From Alphaproteobacteria bacterium (GTDB lineage: Bacteria; Pseudomonadota; Alphaproteobacteria; JAGOMX01), in assembly GCA_017993335.1 (NCBI GenBank), contig JAGOMX010000013.1:1-41127 (forward strand): DNA of 41,127 bases. The letters are read 5' to 3'. Shown in pieces: positions 18,480 through 24,616 of this stretch (position 1 is the stretch's first letter; each line of letters opens with the position of its first letter). A model generated the notes under the pieces. That model saw nothing but the letters and a program-made list of their open reading frames with translations. It was not told the DNA's origin and ran no database searches. The position numbers and the translations under genes are program-made.

Positions 18480-18875
18480 TTAACTCAAATCTTGAGCTAC
18501 ATGAGGAAGGCGGAAAATATTTTCCAAACGATCGACTTCATCAAAGGTTTTGTCGGGTTCAAAATGCAAAATCGGAACCGTTCTGAGATTCATGCCTTTG
18601 GCTAAGTAGCTACGTAATAAGGGAGAAATCTGCTTTAGTTTAGCAATGTTCTTCTCGAGTTCTTCACCACCAAGAGTCATGACAAAGGCAAAGGCGTGGC
18701 GTAGGTCTACACTCATACGAACTTCTGTGATGGTAACGCGAGACCCGTCAAAGTCTTCGATGTAGACGTCTCCGCGCATAAGGCAGGCTGAGAGTAATGC
18801 GCGCACTTCTTCGCCCACACGAAGTTGTCTTTGACTAGGTGCAGAACCTAGGCTATTTTTCTTTGATTTTGTCAT
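18480..18875 (-). CDS. rbfA: Ribosome-binding factor A
   Basis: A 131-residue RbfA: Q-R-Q-L-R-V-G-E-E-V near the N terminus, then ITEVRMSVDLRHAFAFV and the C-terminal R-x-V-P-x-L-x-F-x-x-D segment. It acts in 16S rRNA 5'-end maturation and cold adaptation. The ATG at 18875 is preferred; a GTG three codons upstream (18884) is possible. In most bacteria rbfA follows infB. Here its upstream neighbour is an inverted-repeat element and rnhA, so the nusA-infB part of the operon has been separated. Confidence 0.92.
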   Translation of the reverse strand: MTKSKKNSLGSAPSQRQLRVGEEVRALLSACLMRGDVYIEDFDGSRVTITEVRMSVDLRHAFAFVMTLGGEELEKNIAKLKQISPLLRSYLAKGMNLRTVPILHFEPDKTFDEVDRLENIFRLPHVAQDLS

Positions 18876-18947
18876 CTCTACCACTATATATATTCTTCAC
18901 AATTGCTTTATAAATATTTTCTATAAAATACACCAGCTTTATTTAAT

Positions 18948-19161
18948 CAGGGCCTACGCATGAAAAATTTAAAGAGGAAGTGCCTCCCACACCTGTCACA
19001 CCTGCGAAGGCAGGTGTCCAGCGAAAACTATGCGTTGCGAAGCAACACTTTATTTATTAATGTAAAACGATTATAAGGAGCCTCTGCGAGGCACATGTTG
19101 CGCTGGACACCTGCCTTCGCAGGTGTGACAGGTTCTGTGTATTTTTCATGCGTAGGCCCTG
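18948..19161. repeat. 214-bp composite inverted-repeat element
   Basis: The ends are 21-bp perfect inverted repeats (18948-18968 and 19141-19161, beginning CAGGGCCTACGCATG). Inside are 33-bp perfect inverted repeats (18991-19023 and 19101-19133), each itself a hairpin ACACCTGC-GAAG-GCAGGTGT. The centre holds smaller palindromes GTTGC-GAA-GCAAC and GCCTC-TGC-GAGGC. The inner unit resembles the widespread bacterial palindromic repeat whose translation reads W-I/T-P-A-F-A-G. It has no coding gene, and looks like a MITE or REP-pair (BIME-like) element. Both rnhA and rbfA flank it on the minus strand. Confidence 0.85.
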
Positions 19162-19171
19162 TTTATTTAAT

Positions 19172-19624
19172 CTATGCGGATTCAACCATGGCGCCAATAA
19201 TAGCGTTTCTGGCCAGGAAGTCAGCTCTTTCGTTTTCCACGTGGCCACTATGGCCCTTAACCCACATCCACTCTACATTATGTTGCTTCGTAGCCGATAG
19301 CAGTCTTTCCCATAGATCCTTGTTTTTTACAGGCTTTTTATCTGCCGTTAACCAACCAGACGTTTGCCATTTGTGGACCCATAGGCTGATGCCATCTTTC
19401 AAATACCGACTATCCGTATGTAAAATGACTTTTGAGGGTTTCTTCAGTGTTTCTAAAGCCTGTATAGCGGCCAACATTTCCATGCGATTGTTTGTTGTAT
19501 CTGCTTCATAGCCAAAAATTTCTTTTTGGTGCTCCGCCAATTTCAAGACAGCACCCCAGCCTCCGGGACCTGGGTTTCCAGTGCACGCGCCATCGGTGTA
19601 TATGTTTACGGTTTGACTGGTCAT
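19172..19624 (-). CDS. rnhA: Ribonuclease HI
   Basis: A 150-residue RNase HI degrading RNA in RNA-DNA hybrids. Catalytic carboxylates are visible as D11 ([15 protein letters not shown]), E49 (NNRMEM), D71 (HTDSRY) and D135 (NERAD), with the flexible-loop H125 in VKGHSGH. The full normal length is present. The stop is 10 bases from the right end of the inverted-repeat element. Confidence 0.96.
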   Translation of the reverse strand: MTSQTVNIYTDGACTGNPGPGGWGAVLKLAEHQKEIFGYEADTTNNRMEMLAAIQALETLKKPSKVILHTDSRYLKDGISLWVHKWQTSGWLTADKKPVKNKDLWERLLSATKQHNVEWMWVKGHSGHVENERADFLARNAIIGAMVESA

Positions 19625-19708
19625 TTTTGATATCCATTTTACATTATATTTATGATATGGTGCCCATCGTATACAATTTCAAGGTAAATTAAAAAGGATT
19701 TTTACAGG

Positions 19709-19948
19709 ATGGATCTCCCTATTTGTGCGCAGAAAGATGCCTACAGTGTAGACCTAGAAGAAGGTAAAACTTATTGCTGGTGCACCTGCGGTTTAAGTAT
19801 GTCTCAGCCTTTTTGCGATGGAGCCCATAAGGGGTTGGGAATGAAATCTATGCGTTTTGAGGCTGTAAAAACAGAAACTGTAAAACTGTGCGGCTGCAAG
19901 CAAACAAAAACGCCTCCATACTGTGATGGCAGCCATAAAAAATTGTAG
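19709..19948 (+). CDS. CDGSH-type iron-sulfur protein with two domains
   Basis: A 79-residue protein with two CDGSH motifs: C25-x-C27...C36-D-G-A-H40 and C61-x-C63...C72-D-G-S-H76. Each three-Cys-one-His set binds a redox-active, pH-labile [2Fe-2S] cluster. Two-motif bacterial and mitochondrial (MiNT/CISD3-like) proteins of this size are known, with suggested roles in iron or redox homeostasis. AAGGA lies upstream of the ATG. It is divergent from rnhA and convergent with the NDUFS4-like gene. Confidence 0.92.
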   Translation: MDLPICAQKDAYSVDLEEGKTYCWCTCGLSMSQPFCDGAHKGLGMKSMRFEAVKTETVKLCGCKQTKTPPYCDGSHKKL

Positions 19949-19959
19949 GATTTTGGCAT

Positions 19960-19976
19960 CGCCCTCATTTAGGGCG
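19960..19976. terminator. Short GC hairpin between convergent genes
   Basis: CGCCCT (19960-19965) pairs with AGGGCG (19971-19976) over a 5-base loop, covering the stop of the NDUFS4-like gene just after the CDGSH gene. A weak candidate with no U-tract. Confidence 0.3.
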
Positions 19977-20255
19977 GGCAAAGTTGTCCGTATAGCTTTT
20001 GGGGATGATTTTTTTGGTTTTAGGCTCCATCACGTGATAGGACCAAGATTTGTTTTCGGCAAATTGGATGGCTTGTTCTTTGGTGGGGAAAAATAGTTTT
20101 ATTTGTTTTATGGTTGAGGTTGTGGCGGTCCACTGCATAATCGGTTCAATGTACTGAGAATTGCCATTATCGGATTCTAGAACCCAGTTTTTTGTATTGC
20201 CTTTTCCCGAAGACATAGCAGTTTTCGCGGGTTGGTATATTTTTACACGTGTCAT
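19965..20255 (-). CDS. NDUFS4-like complex I accessory subunit (ETC complex I subunit conserved region)
   Basis: A 96-residue protein with the NDUFS4 pattern: V-K-I-Y-Q-P-A-K-T-A-M-S-S-G near the N terminus, then W-V-L-E, P-I-M-Q-W-T, F-x-T-K-E-Q-A-I-x-F-A-E and the C-terminal Y-x-D-N-F-x-x-x-K. In alphaproteobacteria and mitochondria this is an accessory subunit on the peripheral arm of NADH:ubiquinone oxidoreductase. It is a diagnostic marker of alphaproteobacterial complex I. The gene is not next to other nuo genes. Confidence 0.9.
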   Translation of the reverse strand: MTRVKIYQPAKTAMSSGKGNTKNWVLESDNGNSQYIEPIMQWTATTSTIKQIKLFFPTKEQAIQFAENKSWSYHVMEPKTKKIIPKSYTDNFARPK

Positions 20256-20295
20256 GTGGCTAGCCCTTTATTTCTTACAGTCTATCATAACTTTT

Positions 20296-20775
20296 TTAGG
20301 TTTTCATTTTCTCTTTTATTAAGCCTTGCCCAAGATTCTGTAGAGCAGACTTTAATTCCGGATCCGTGATTCCCTCAACAGTTGGTAAAGGTATTTCTGA
20401 ATCGCCATTATTTTTGGAAGACTTTTTTTTCAGGATAGGAACGTGACCGTGAATAATTTTCAAGCGTTGGATGGCCTCATAGCCAAAATATGTATTTACG
20501 CGATCGATAATCATTGGTTGAATATGTTGAATCAATACACTTGCGCCAGGGCTTACTAAAATATGTAAGATGCCGGATCTGCGGGAATGGCTATTAAAGC
20601 TCAGTTTTTGAGGGCAGGTTTGTTTGGCCCATTCGGCACCGATGATATTTTCCCATTCGGAAAGGATGTCCACATCATAAAAACCTCGCTGCCGCATGAT
20701 AGGTTTAACGACTTTTGAGATCAGGCGACCTATCTCGAGGCTGTAATAACTGCGTTTGTTTGGGTCGTTCGCCAT
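20296..20775 (-). CDS. DUF721 (DciA-like) domain protein
   Basis: A 159-residue protein of the DUF721 superfamily: W-E-N-I-I-G-x-x-W-A-x-x-T-x-P-x-K-L-x-F after about residue 45, then L-H-I-L-V-S-P-G-A-S-V-L-I-Q-H and an I-x-R-V-N-x-Y-F-G segment. DUF721 proteins include DciA, the ancestral loader of replicative helicase, but alphaproteobacterial members are poorly characterised. The C-terminal tail is low in conservation. It is transcribed divergently from miaA. Confidence 0.75.
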   Translation of the reverse strand: MANDPNKRSYYSLEIGRLISKVVKPIMRQRGFYDVDILSEWENIIGAEWAKQTCPQKLSFNSHSRRSGILHILVSPGASVLIQHIQPMIIDRVNTYFGYEAIQRLKIIHGHVPILKKKSSKNNGDSEIPLPTVEGITDPELKSALQNLGQGLIKEKMKT

Positions 20776-20846
20776 AGTTTTTCTGTACTTTTTCTAGAAA
20801 ATCGTTTTATTAGTTTAAGAGTTATAGCAGAAAAAAGAAATTAAAT

Positions 20847-21722
20847 ATGCAAAAGGATCTCCCCTTAATTATTGCTGGCCCGACGGCAAGTGGCAAGTCT
20901 GCTATAGCTGTGGCGTGGGCGAAGGAAATGGATGGTGTGATTATTAATGCAGATAGTATGCAAATATATCAAGACTTGCCTATTCTCACGGCCCATCCAT
21001 CGCTAGAGGATATGGCGTCTTGCCCTCACCGGTTATATGGTGTTTTGCCTGGGTCTCAAGCCTGTTCCGTGGCCATGTGGGTCGAGCTGGTTCTGGCAGA
21101 AATTAAAACAGCACAACGAGCCGGTCAGCGACCCCTATTGGTGGGGGGCACAGGTATGTACTTGCTGAACCTTATGAATGGGCTCTCGCATATTCCAGAT
21201 ATTGATCCCGCTATTCGTCAAGAAGCCCGTGAGCTTTCTACATCCATGCCTATTATCGAATTTTATAAAAAAGTTATGGATCTGGATCCTCTTATTGAGG
21301 GGCATTTGAATATGCGAGATACGCAGAGACTCTCCAGAGCTTACGAGGTTATACGATCCACCGGTAAGTCTATTGTAGAGTGGCAATCCATGCCTACCGT
21401 ATCCAGAAGAGATCAATATGAAATATACCTTGTCAGCCGACCGCGAGCCGAATTGCATCAAAGAGCCGCCCATAGATTTAATGTGATGCTGGAAAATGGG
21501 GCTCTGCCTGAGGTATCCCAGCTAATCCATCAGTCTTACGCACCGGATTTGCCGGTGATGAGGGCGCTGGGCGTTAAAGAGTTGTCCTCCTTTCTACGCC
21601 AAGAAATAAGCCTGGAAGAAGCAAAAGAAAAAGCCATCATTGCAACGCGTCAGTACATCAAAAGACAATCCACTTTTTTCAAAAACCAATTCCCTGAGGC
21701 TAAGTTATGCCATTTATCCTAA
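20847..21722 (+). CDS. miaA: tRNA dimethylallyltransferase
   Basis: A 291-residue MiaA adding the isopentenyl group to A37 of tRNAs reading UNN codons. The P-loop G-P-T-A-S-G-K-S spans residues 11-18, followed by INADSMQIYQDLPILTAHPS and LLVGGTGMYL. The C terminus (IATRQYIKRQSTFFKNQF) is the conserved tRNA-binding end. The gene is intact, but its last 33 codons are duplicated 6.2 kb downstream, so its 3' end appears to be the target of an insertion. The two versions of the C terminus differ at two residues (N to S, C to Y). Confidence 0.96.
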   Translation: MQKDLPLIIAGPTASGKSAIAVAWAKEMDGVIINADSMQIYQDLPILTAHPSLEDMASCPHRLYGVLPGSQACSVAMWVELVLAEIKTAQRAGQRPLLVGGTGMYLLNLMNGLSHIPDIDPAIRQEARELSTSMPIIEFYKKVMDLDPLIEGHLNMRDTQRLSRAYEVIRSTGKSIVEWQSMPTVSRRDQYEIYLVSRPRAELHQRAAHRFNVMLENGALPEVSQLIHQSYAPDLPVMRALGVKELSSFLRQEISLEEAKEKAIIATRQYIKRQSTFFKNQFPEAKLCHLS

Positions 21723-21739
21723 ATAAGTATCATTTCCCC
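21623..21739 (+). repeat. Left 117-bp direct repeat (miaA 3' end)
   Basis: Covers the last 33 sense codons of miaA, its TAA and 17 bases beyond. It matches 27822-27938 with seven differences (about 94% identity): two synonymous, two amino-acid-changing, one more third-position change and two in the untranslated tail. Confidence 0.9.
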
Positions 21740-22050
21740 GTCCCGACGTCTGCCATTTCGTGTGACAAATAATTTAGCCACAAAAACCAAAGAAGGAATA
21801 AAGAGTCAGAATGTAAGGAATGTTTTGTTCTTTCGTTTGTATTCGGGGACTATACCCTAAACCCGAATCTAAGTCCATTTAGGGACAAAAGCTATGGGAA
21901 CAGGTTTCGGGACGTTACCTTGTAACTGGTTTCTGTAGCATAATGGGAGCCTGTATTTCCTCTATTTGTGGATACCAGAAACCCCTGAATCTGGTATACG
22001 TGTAAATTTGATTGATAGCACTAGGTCTGTTCATAATCTGATCAGAATGC
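21740..22050. other. Non-coding stretch at the left end of the island
   Basis: No convincing gene. Short inverted repeats are present: ATTCGGG (21841-21847) with CCCGAAT (21862-21868), CCCTAAA (21855-21861) with TTTAGGG (21878-21884), and ATACCAG (21972-21978) with CTGGTAT (21991-21997). They may belong to a structured RNA or to a decayed mobile-element end; neither can be settled here. Confidence 0.5.
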
Positions 22051-22079
22051 TTGACAGAATGCAATAATGACCCTATATC
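22051..22079 (+). promoter_or_regulatory. Sigma70-type promoter of the F-box-like gene
   Basis: TTGACA (22051-22056), a 17-base spacer and TATATC (22074-22079), about 60 bases upstream of the ATG at 22140. The -10 box falls in the left arm and loop of a small hairpin CCTAT-ATCCTTC-ATAGG (22072-22088). Confidence 0.55.
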
Positions 22080-22139
22080 CTTCATAGGATAGCCATTATC
22101 AGAATGATATGGTTTCATTATATATGGAGATTATTACCA

Positions 22140-23060
22140 ATGTTTAGTTCTACAAAGAAGATCGCAATTGCTGCGGCTTTGATGACGGCGTTTACTTCAG
22201 GACAGTTCGATGCCTATGGCTCTGGCTTAATTAACAATAACAATAATGAGGACGGCTCAGGTCAGCAAGTTGTTGTAGCAAATGCTGCAGCTGTTGCCCC
22301 AGCCCAATCCTCTTCTGTGGTCATTATGCAACCAGACCTTCTTCCTGCAATTACCGGAAGAGATATGAAAAACTATATGGCTGGCATTATGTGTGATGTG
22401 GTTAGTCCTTATCGTTTGGCATCGTTATCTAAAGCTTGGCATCAGTTTGTTTTGGGTAGGACGTTACAAGCGAAAGCGAAAGAACAGATAATGGCTATTA
22501 CTTTTTTACCGAATACCCCGTCATCAAAATGGCTTGAGAAGAGAGATCTGCAAATACTGAATTCAGGTACTTTCCGATATCAACCAGAGGGACAAACCGC
22601 AATCGATGTTGACCTGTCGACAATGGCTGAGACAAACGGTGTTCTCGTGTTACCGGCTGCGTTAGCGGATCTTCCCTTGTGTGTTATGAGGGATCCAATG
22701 ACCTTCGTAAACCCGGTTGGTGACAATTTAAGAAAAACTCTTGTTCTGCTTCTGACGCTGAGTGATTTGAAACGTGTCGCCCGAGAGATATCTATGGACG
22801 CTTCATTTCTACAGAACGTCGCCCAAGCAGATTTGTCACAGAATGCAGTATGTGCGCTCATCAGGTATGGTGGGGATAATATAGCGGACTGGGGTTTCAT
22901 GCACACGATCTTAAGCTATAGTGAGATGTCGGGTTTGTCTATTTGGCAATTATGTGCGCATGAAAATGCGCGCGGGTTGCGGCGCGCGGCGGCGGCGGCG
23001 GCGTTTGTCCGGGGTGCCGGGTTTGCGGATTTCATTTTTAAACCGAAATTAGACTTATAG
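22140..23060 (+). CDS. Exported F-box-like protein, candidate effector
   Basis: A 306-residue protein with a Sec signal peptide (MFSSTKKIAIAAALMTAFTS), an Asn-rich linker (residues about 31-37), and a region at 66-106 (L-L-P-A...M-K-N-Y-M-A-G-I-M-C-D-V-V...L-A-S-L-S-K-A-W-H-Q-F-V) resembling a bacterial F-box, as in the F-box/LRR protein at 5094-6449. The rest is not recognised. The C terminus runs through a GCG-rich tract encoding six consecutive alanines. The ATG at 22140 is chosen because GGAGA (22126-22130) is 9 bases upstream and it produces the signal peptide; an ATG at 22104 would add a non-signal leader. It is the first gene in the island. Confidence 0.68.
   Translation: MFSSTKKIAIAAALMTAFTSGQFDAYGSGLINNNNNEDGSGQQVVVANAAAVAPAQSSSVVIMQPDLLPAITGRDMKNYMAGIMCDVVSPYRLASLSKAWHQFVLGRTLQAKAKEQIMAITFLPNTPSSKWLEKRDLQILNSGTFRYQPEGQTAIDVDLSTMAETNGVLVLPAALADLPLCVMRDPMTFVNPVGDNLRKTLVLLLTLSDLKRVAREISMDASFLQNVAQADLSQNAVCALIRYGGDNIADWGFMHTILSYSEMSGLSIWQLCAHENARGLRRAAAAAAFVRGAGFADFIFKPKLDL
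22968..23003 (+). repeat. GCG-rich low-complexity tract
   Basis: A run of GCG/GGC triplets inside the 3' end of the F-box-like gene, encoding an R-R-A-A-A-A-A-A stretch. Its base composition is strikingly GC-rich compared with the AT-rich surroundings. Length changes would be in frame if by whole triplets. Confidence 0.75.
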
Positions 23061-24248
23061 ACACAAAGCCGAGGAGTTGCCCTTGGCGCTTGCCATGCAA
23101 CAATAAAGGCTTGGCAGTAGCGCTTGAACACAGGCTTCAAGTTCCTTTAATGTCGAAAGTCCGCATTTCAGCCAGCGTATCCATTGACCGACGTATCTCC
23201 GCAAAGTCACAAGGGTTTGGGGTTTCCTGGCTGCCGGATCCAACATGGTTGTAAGGATATCTTTAACTTCCTCTTCTGTTGGAGTAGGTTCATTGACCCG
23301 ATATTCGGAAATGTCCCGCCCGTGAGGGTTTTTCTTATGGTAGTTCGAGACATTTCTGTTGCCTTGCGACGGCTCATAAAGCGCGGTGCCACGTTCGTGA
23401 AAACGCCTGATTGTTTCTTTGGAAGGAAGAATCTTTTGATCATCCATGTAATAACCTAAAAAATTAAAGCCATGACTGATCTTACCAATATAAGTTTTTA
23501 AAGGGTGAAGTTGAAGCTGTAAGCCATTTACAATCTCATGGGTGACCTTCACAACTTTTCGCAATGCTGTTTTAGTCTTGGTTAATACTACCCAGTCATC
23601 CATGATGCGGGCGTAGAATACGTCCTTGATTTGGCCTATAGCTTTGTCTAGAGGCATCAAGGCGATCGCCCCAAGAATTGGTGATAACGGGGAACCTTTT
23701 GGAATGCCCATTTGATCATAATCATAGAAGTTTCCTCCACGTGTTTCAGTGCGATGCAATGCTTTGTGTAACAACGTCGATAATATGGGATGATCGACGT
23801 AAGTCTCGACAATCCCCATCAATACGTCAAATCGAATCGACGCGTAATAAGATTTAATATCACTGCGCATCACATATTTGTGCTCAGATAAGGCCGCATG
23901 GGTATGGGTTACAGCCTTCTTGAGGCCTCCTCGGTCTTTGATGTGATAGCAGGATTTGGGAATATGCTCAGACATCAGCGCCCCCAAGGCTAGGCTGATC
24001 AGCTTTAAAGCAATCATATCTCGGGAAGACCAGAGGGATATGGTTGCGTCATCAAATTCATAGCGTTCCAAGAGATCAAAGCTGTAGGAGCCATCATTTA
24101 GTTGAATGAGGAGGTCATCCTTGATGTGATTCCACTCCCGCCTTAAACGCCATATGTCAGAATTAGCCGAATAATCTTTACGCAGCCCACAGATCCATTT
24201 AAAGGCCCCTTGGAGGTCGTCTATTGAAAATAGCGGTGGGGGTCGTTT
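23055..24248 (-). CDS. Reverse transcriptase of the group II intron-like lineage, 5' end damaged
   Basis: The open frame encodes 397 residues. RT motifs are clear: S-D-I-K-S-Y-Y-A-S-I (motif A, catalytic Asp), M-G-I-P-K-G-S-P-L-S-P (motif B), Y-A-R-I-M-D-D-W (motif C, D-D), H-P-L-K-T-Y-I-G (motif D) and G-F-N-F-L-G-Y (motif E). No maturase or endonuclease domain follows, so it is a free-standing RT. RT-like sequence begins right after a TAA at 24249-24251, but no ATG, GTG or TTG is found before a TTG at 24069-24071, which would delete about 60 conserved residues. An ATG at 24266 lies five codons before that TAA. Either the gene is inactivated by a nonsense codon or an unusual start is used. 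Its stop overlaps the end of the convergent F-box-like gene by 6 bases. Confidence 0.78.
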   Translation of the reverse strand, partial: KRPPPLFSIDDLQGAFKWICGLRKDYSANSDIWRLRREWNHIKDDLLIQLNDGSYSFDLLERYEFDDATISLWSSRDMIALKLISLALGALMSEHIPKSCYHIKDRGGLKKAVTHTHAALSEHKYVMRSDIKSYYASIRFDVLMGIVETYVDHPILSTLLHKALHRTETRGGNFYDYDQMGIPKGSPLSPILGAIALMPLDKAIGQIKDVFYARIMDDWVVLTKTKTALRKVVKVTHEIVNGLQLQLHPLKTYIGKISHGFNFLGYYMDDQKILPSKETIRRFHERGTALYEPSQGNRNVSNYHKKNPHGRDISEYRVNEPTPTEEEVKDILTTMLDPAARKPQTLVTLRRYVGQWIRWLKCGLSTLKELEACVQALLPSLYCCMASAKGNSSALCL

Positions 24249-24421
24249 TTATGGTTTTATGCCCATGCAAGGCTTGTTTTTCCCGTGTTATCTTTGACGC
24301 CTAATGAATGAATGTATTCTAGCCTATCATGGATTTTGATGATGTGGGCACAGGTATTTTGTAAAAGAGTGTCTTAATCATGAGGTTGTGAGATTAAACA
24401 TCAATTTACCGCACTCCCCTT

Positions 24422-24448
24422 AAAACTGTCAGCAGCGCTGACAGTTTT
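24422..24448. repeat. Perfect palindrome, upstream copy of the CTGTCARC motif
   Basis: AAAACTGTCAGC and GCTGACAGTTTT are perfect inverted copies around AGC. The inner 19 bases recur, with the same 8-3-8 geometry, at 24920-24938 and 25103-25121 inside the YhcG gene. It could be an operator, a terminator for a minus-strand transcript (T-run on each side), or a small repeat. Confidence 0.8.
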
Positions 24449-24532
24449 GGCCAAGCTCAGATAGGGGCTGCTTTAATATGGTCGAAGAGACCTCGCGACT
24501 CACTCATAGCTCATCATGTCATTTTACGATCG

Positions 24533-24561
24533 GAATTTTCTCGACACTGTCGAGACAATTC
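24533..24561. promoter_or_regulatory. Operator-like dyad upstream of the YhcG gene
   Basis: TCTCGACA-C-TGTCGAGA (24539-24555) is a perfect dyad, flanked by GAATT (24533-24537) and AATTC (24557-24561), which continue the symmetry. It lies about 60-80 bases before the YhcG start, a typical position for a repressor site. Confidence 0.5.
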
Positions 24562-24616
24562 GATATCAATTCAGAGAAATGCCTTTTTACGCTACTGCTG
24601 ACAATATGAGATTACT

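Larger units (their letters stand above)
24249..24616. other. Non-coding region between divergent RT and YhcG genes
   Basis: No gene of acceptable quality on either strand. It holds the blocked ATG of the RT gene (24264-24266 with TAA at 24249-24251), a perfect palindrome (24422-24448) and a second dyad (24533-24561). It presumably contains divergent promoters, though no consensus boxes stand out. Confidence 0.6.

Noticed and set aside
19057..19248. Short frames over the inverted-repeat element, including one reading W-T-P-A-F-A-G-V-T-G
   Set aside because: This peptide is the known spurious translation of a widespread palindromic repeat, not a gene.
21915..22118. A 67-residue minus-strand frame at the left end of the island
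   Set aside because: No ribosome site or recognisable family, and its start would lie only 22 bases from the divergent F-box-like start, overlapping that gene's promoter.
23055..24616. Retron (msr/msd RNA plus RT)
   Set aside because: The RT has group II intron-like motifs (P-K-G-S-P-L-S-P, G-F-N-F-L-G-Y) and I saw no retron-type NAxxH or VTG motifs, nor an a1/a2 inverted-repeat pair framing a template RNA.
23055..24616. Diversity-generating retroelement
   Set aside because: No accessory Avd-like gene, no template/variable repeat pair with A-to-N differences was noticed, and motif B lacks the DGR-type SQ sequence.
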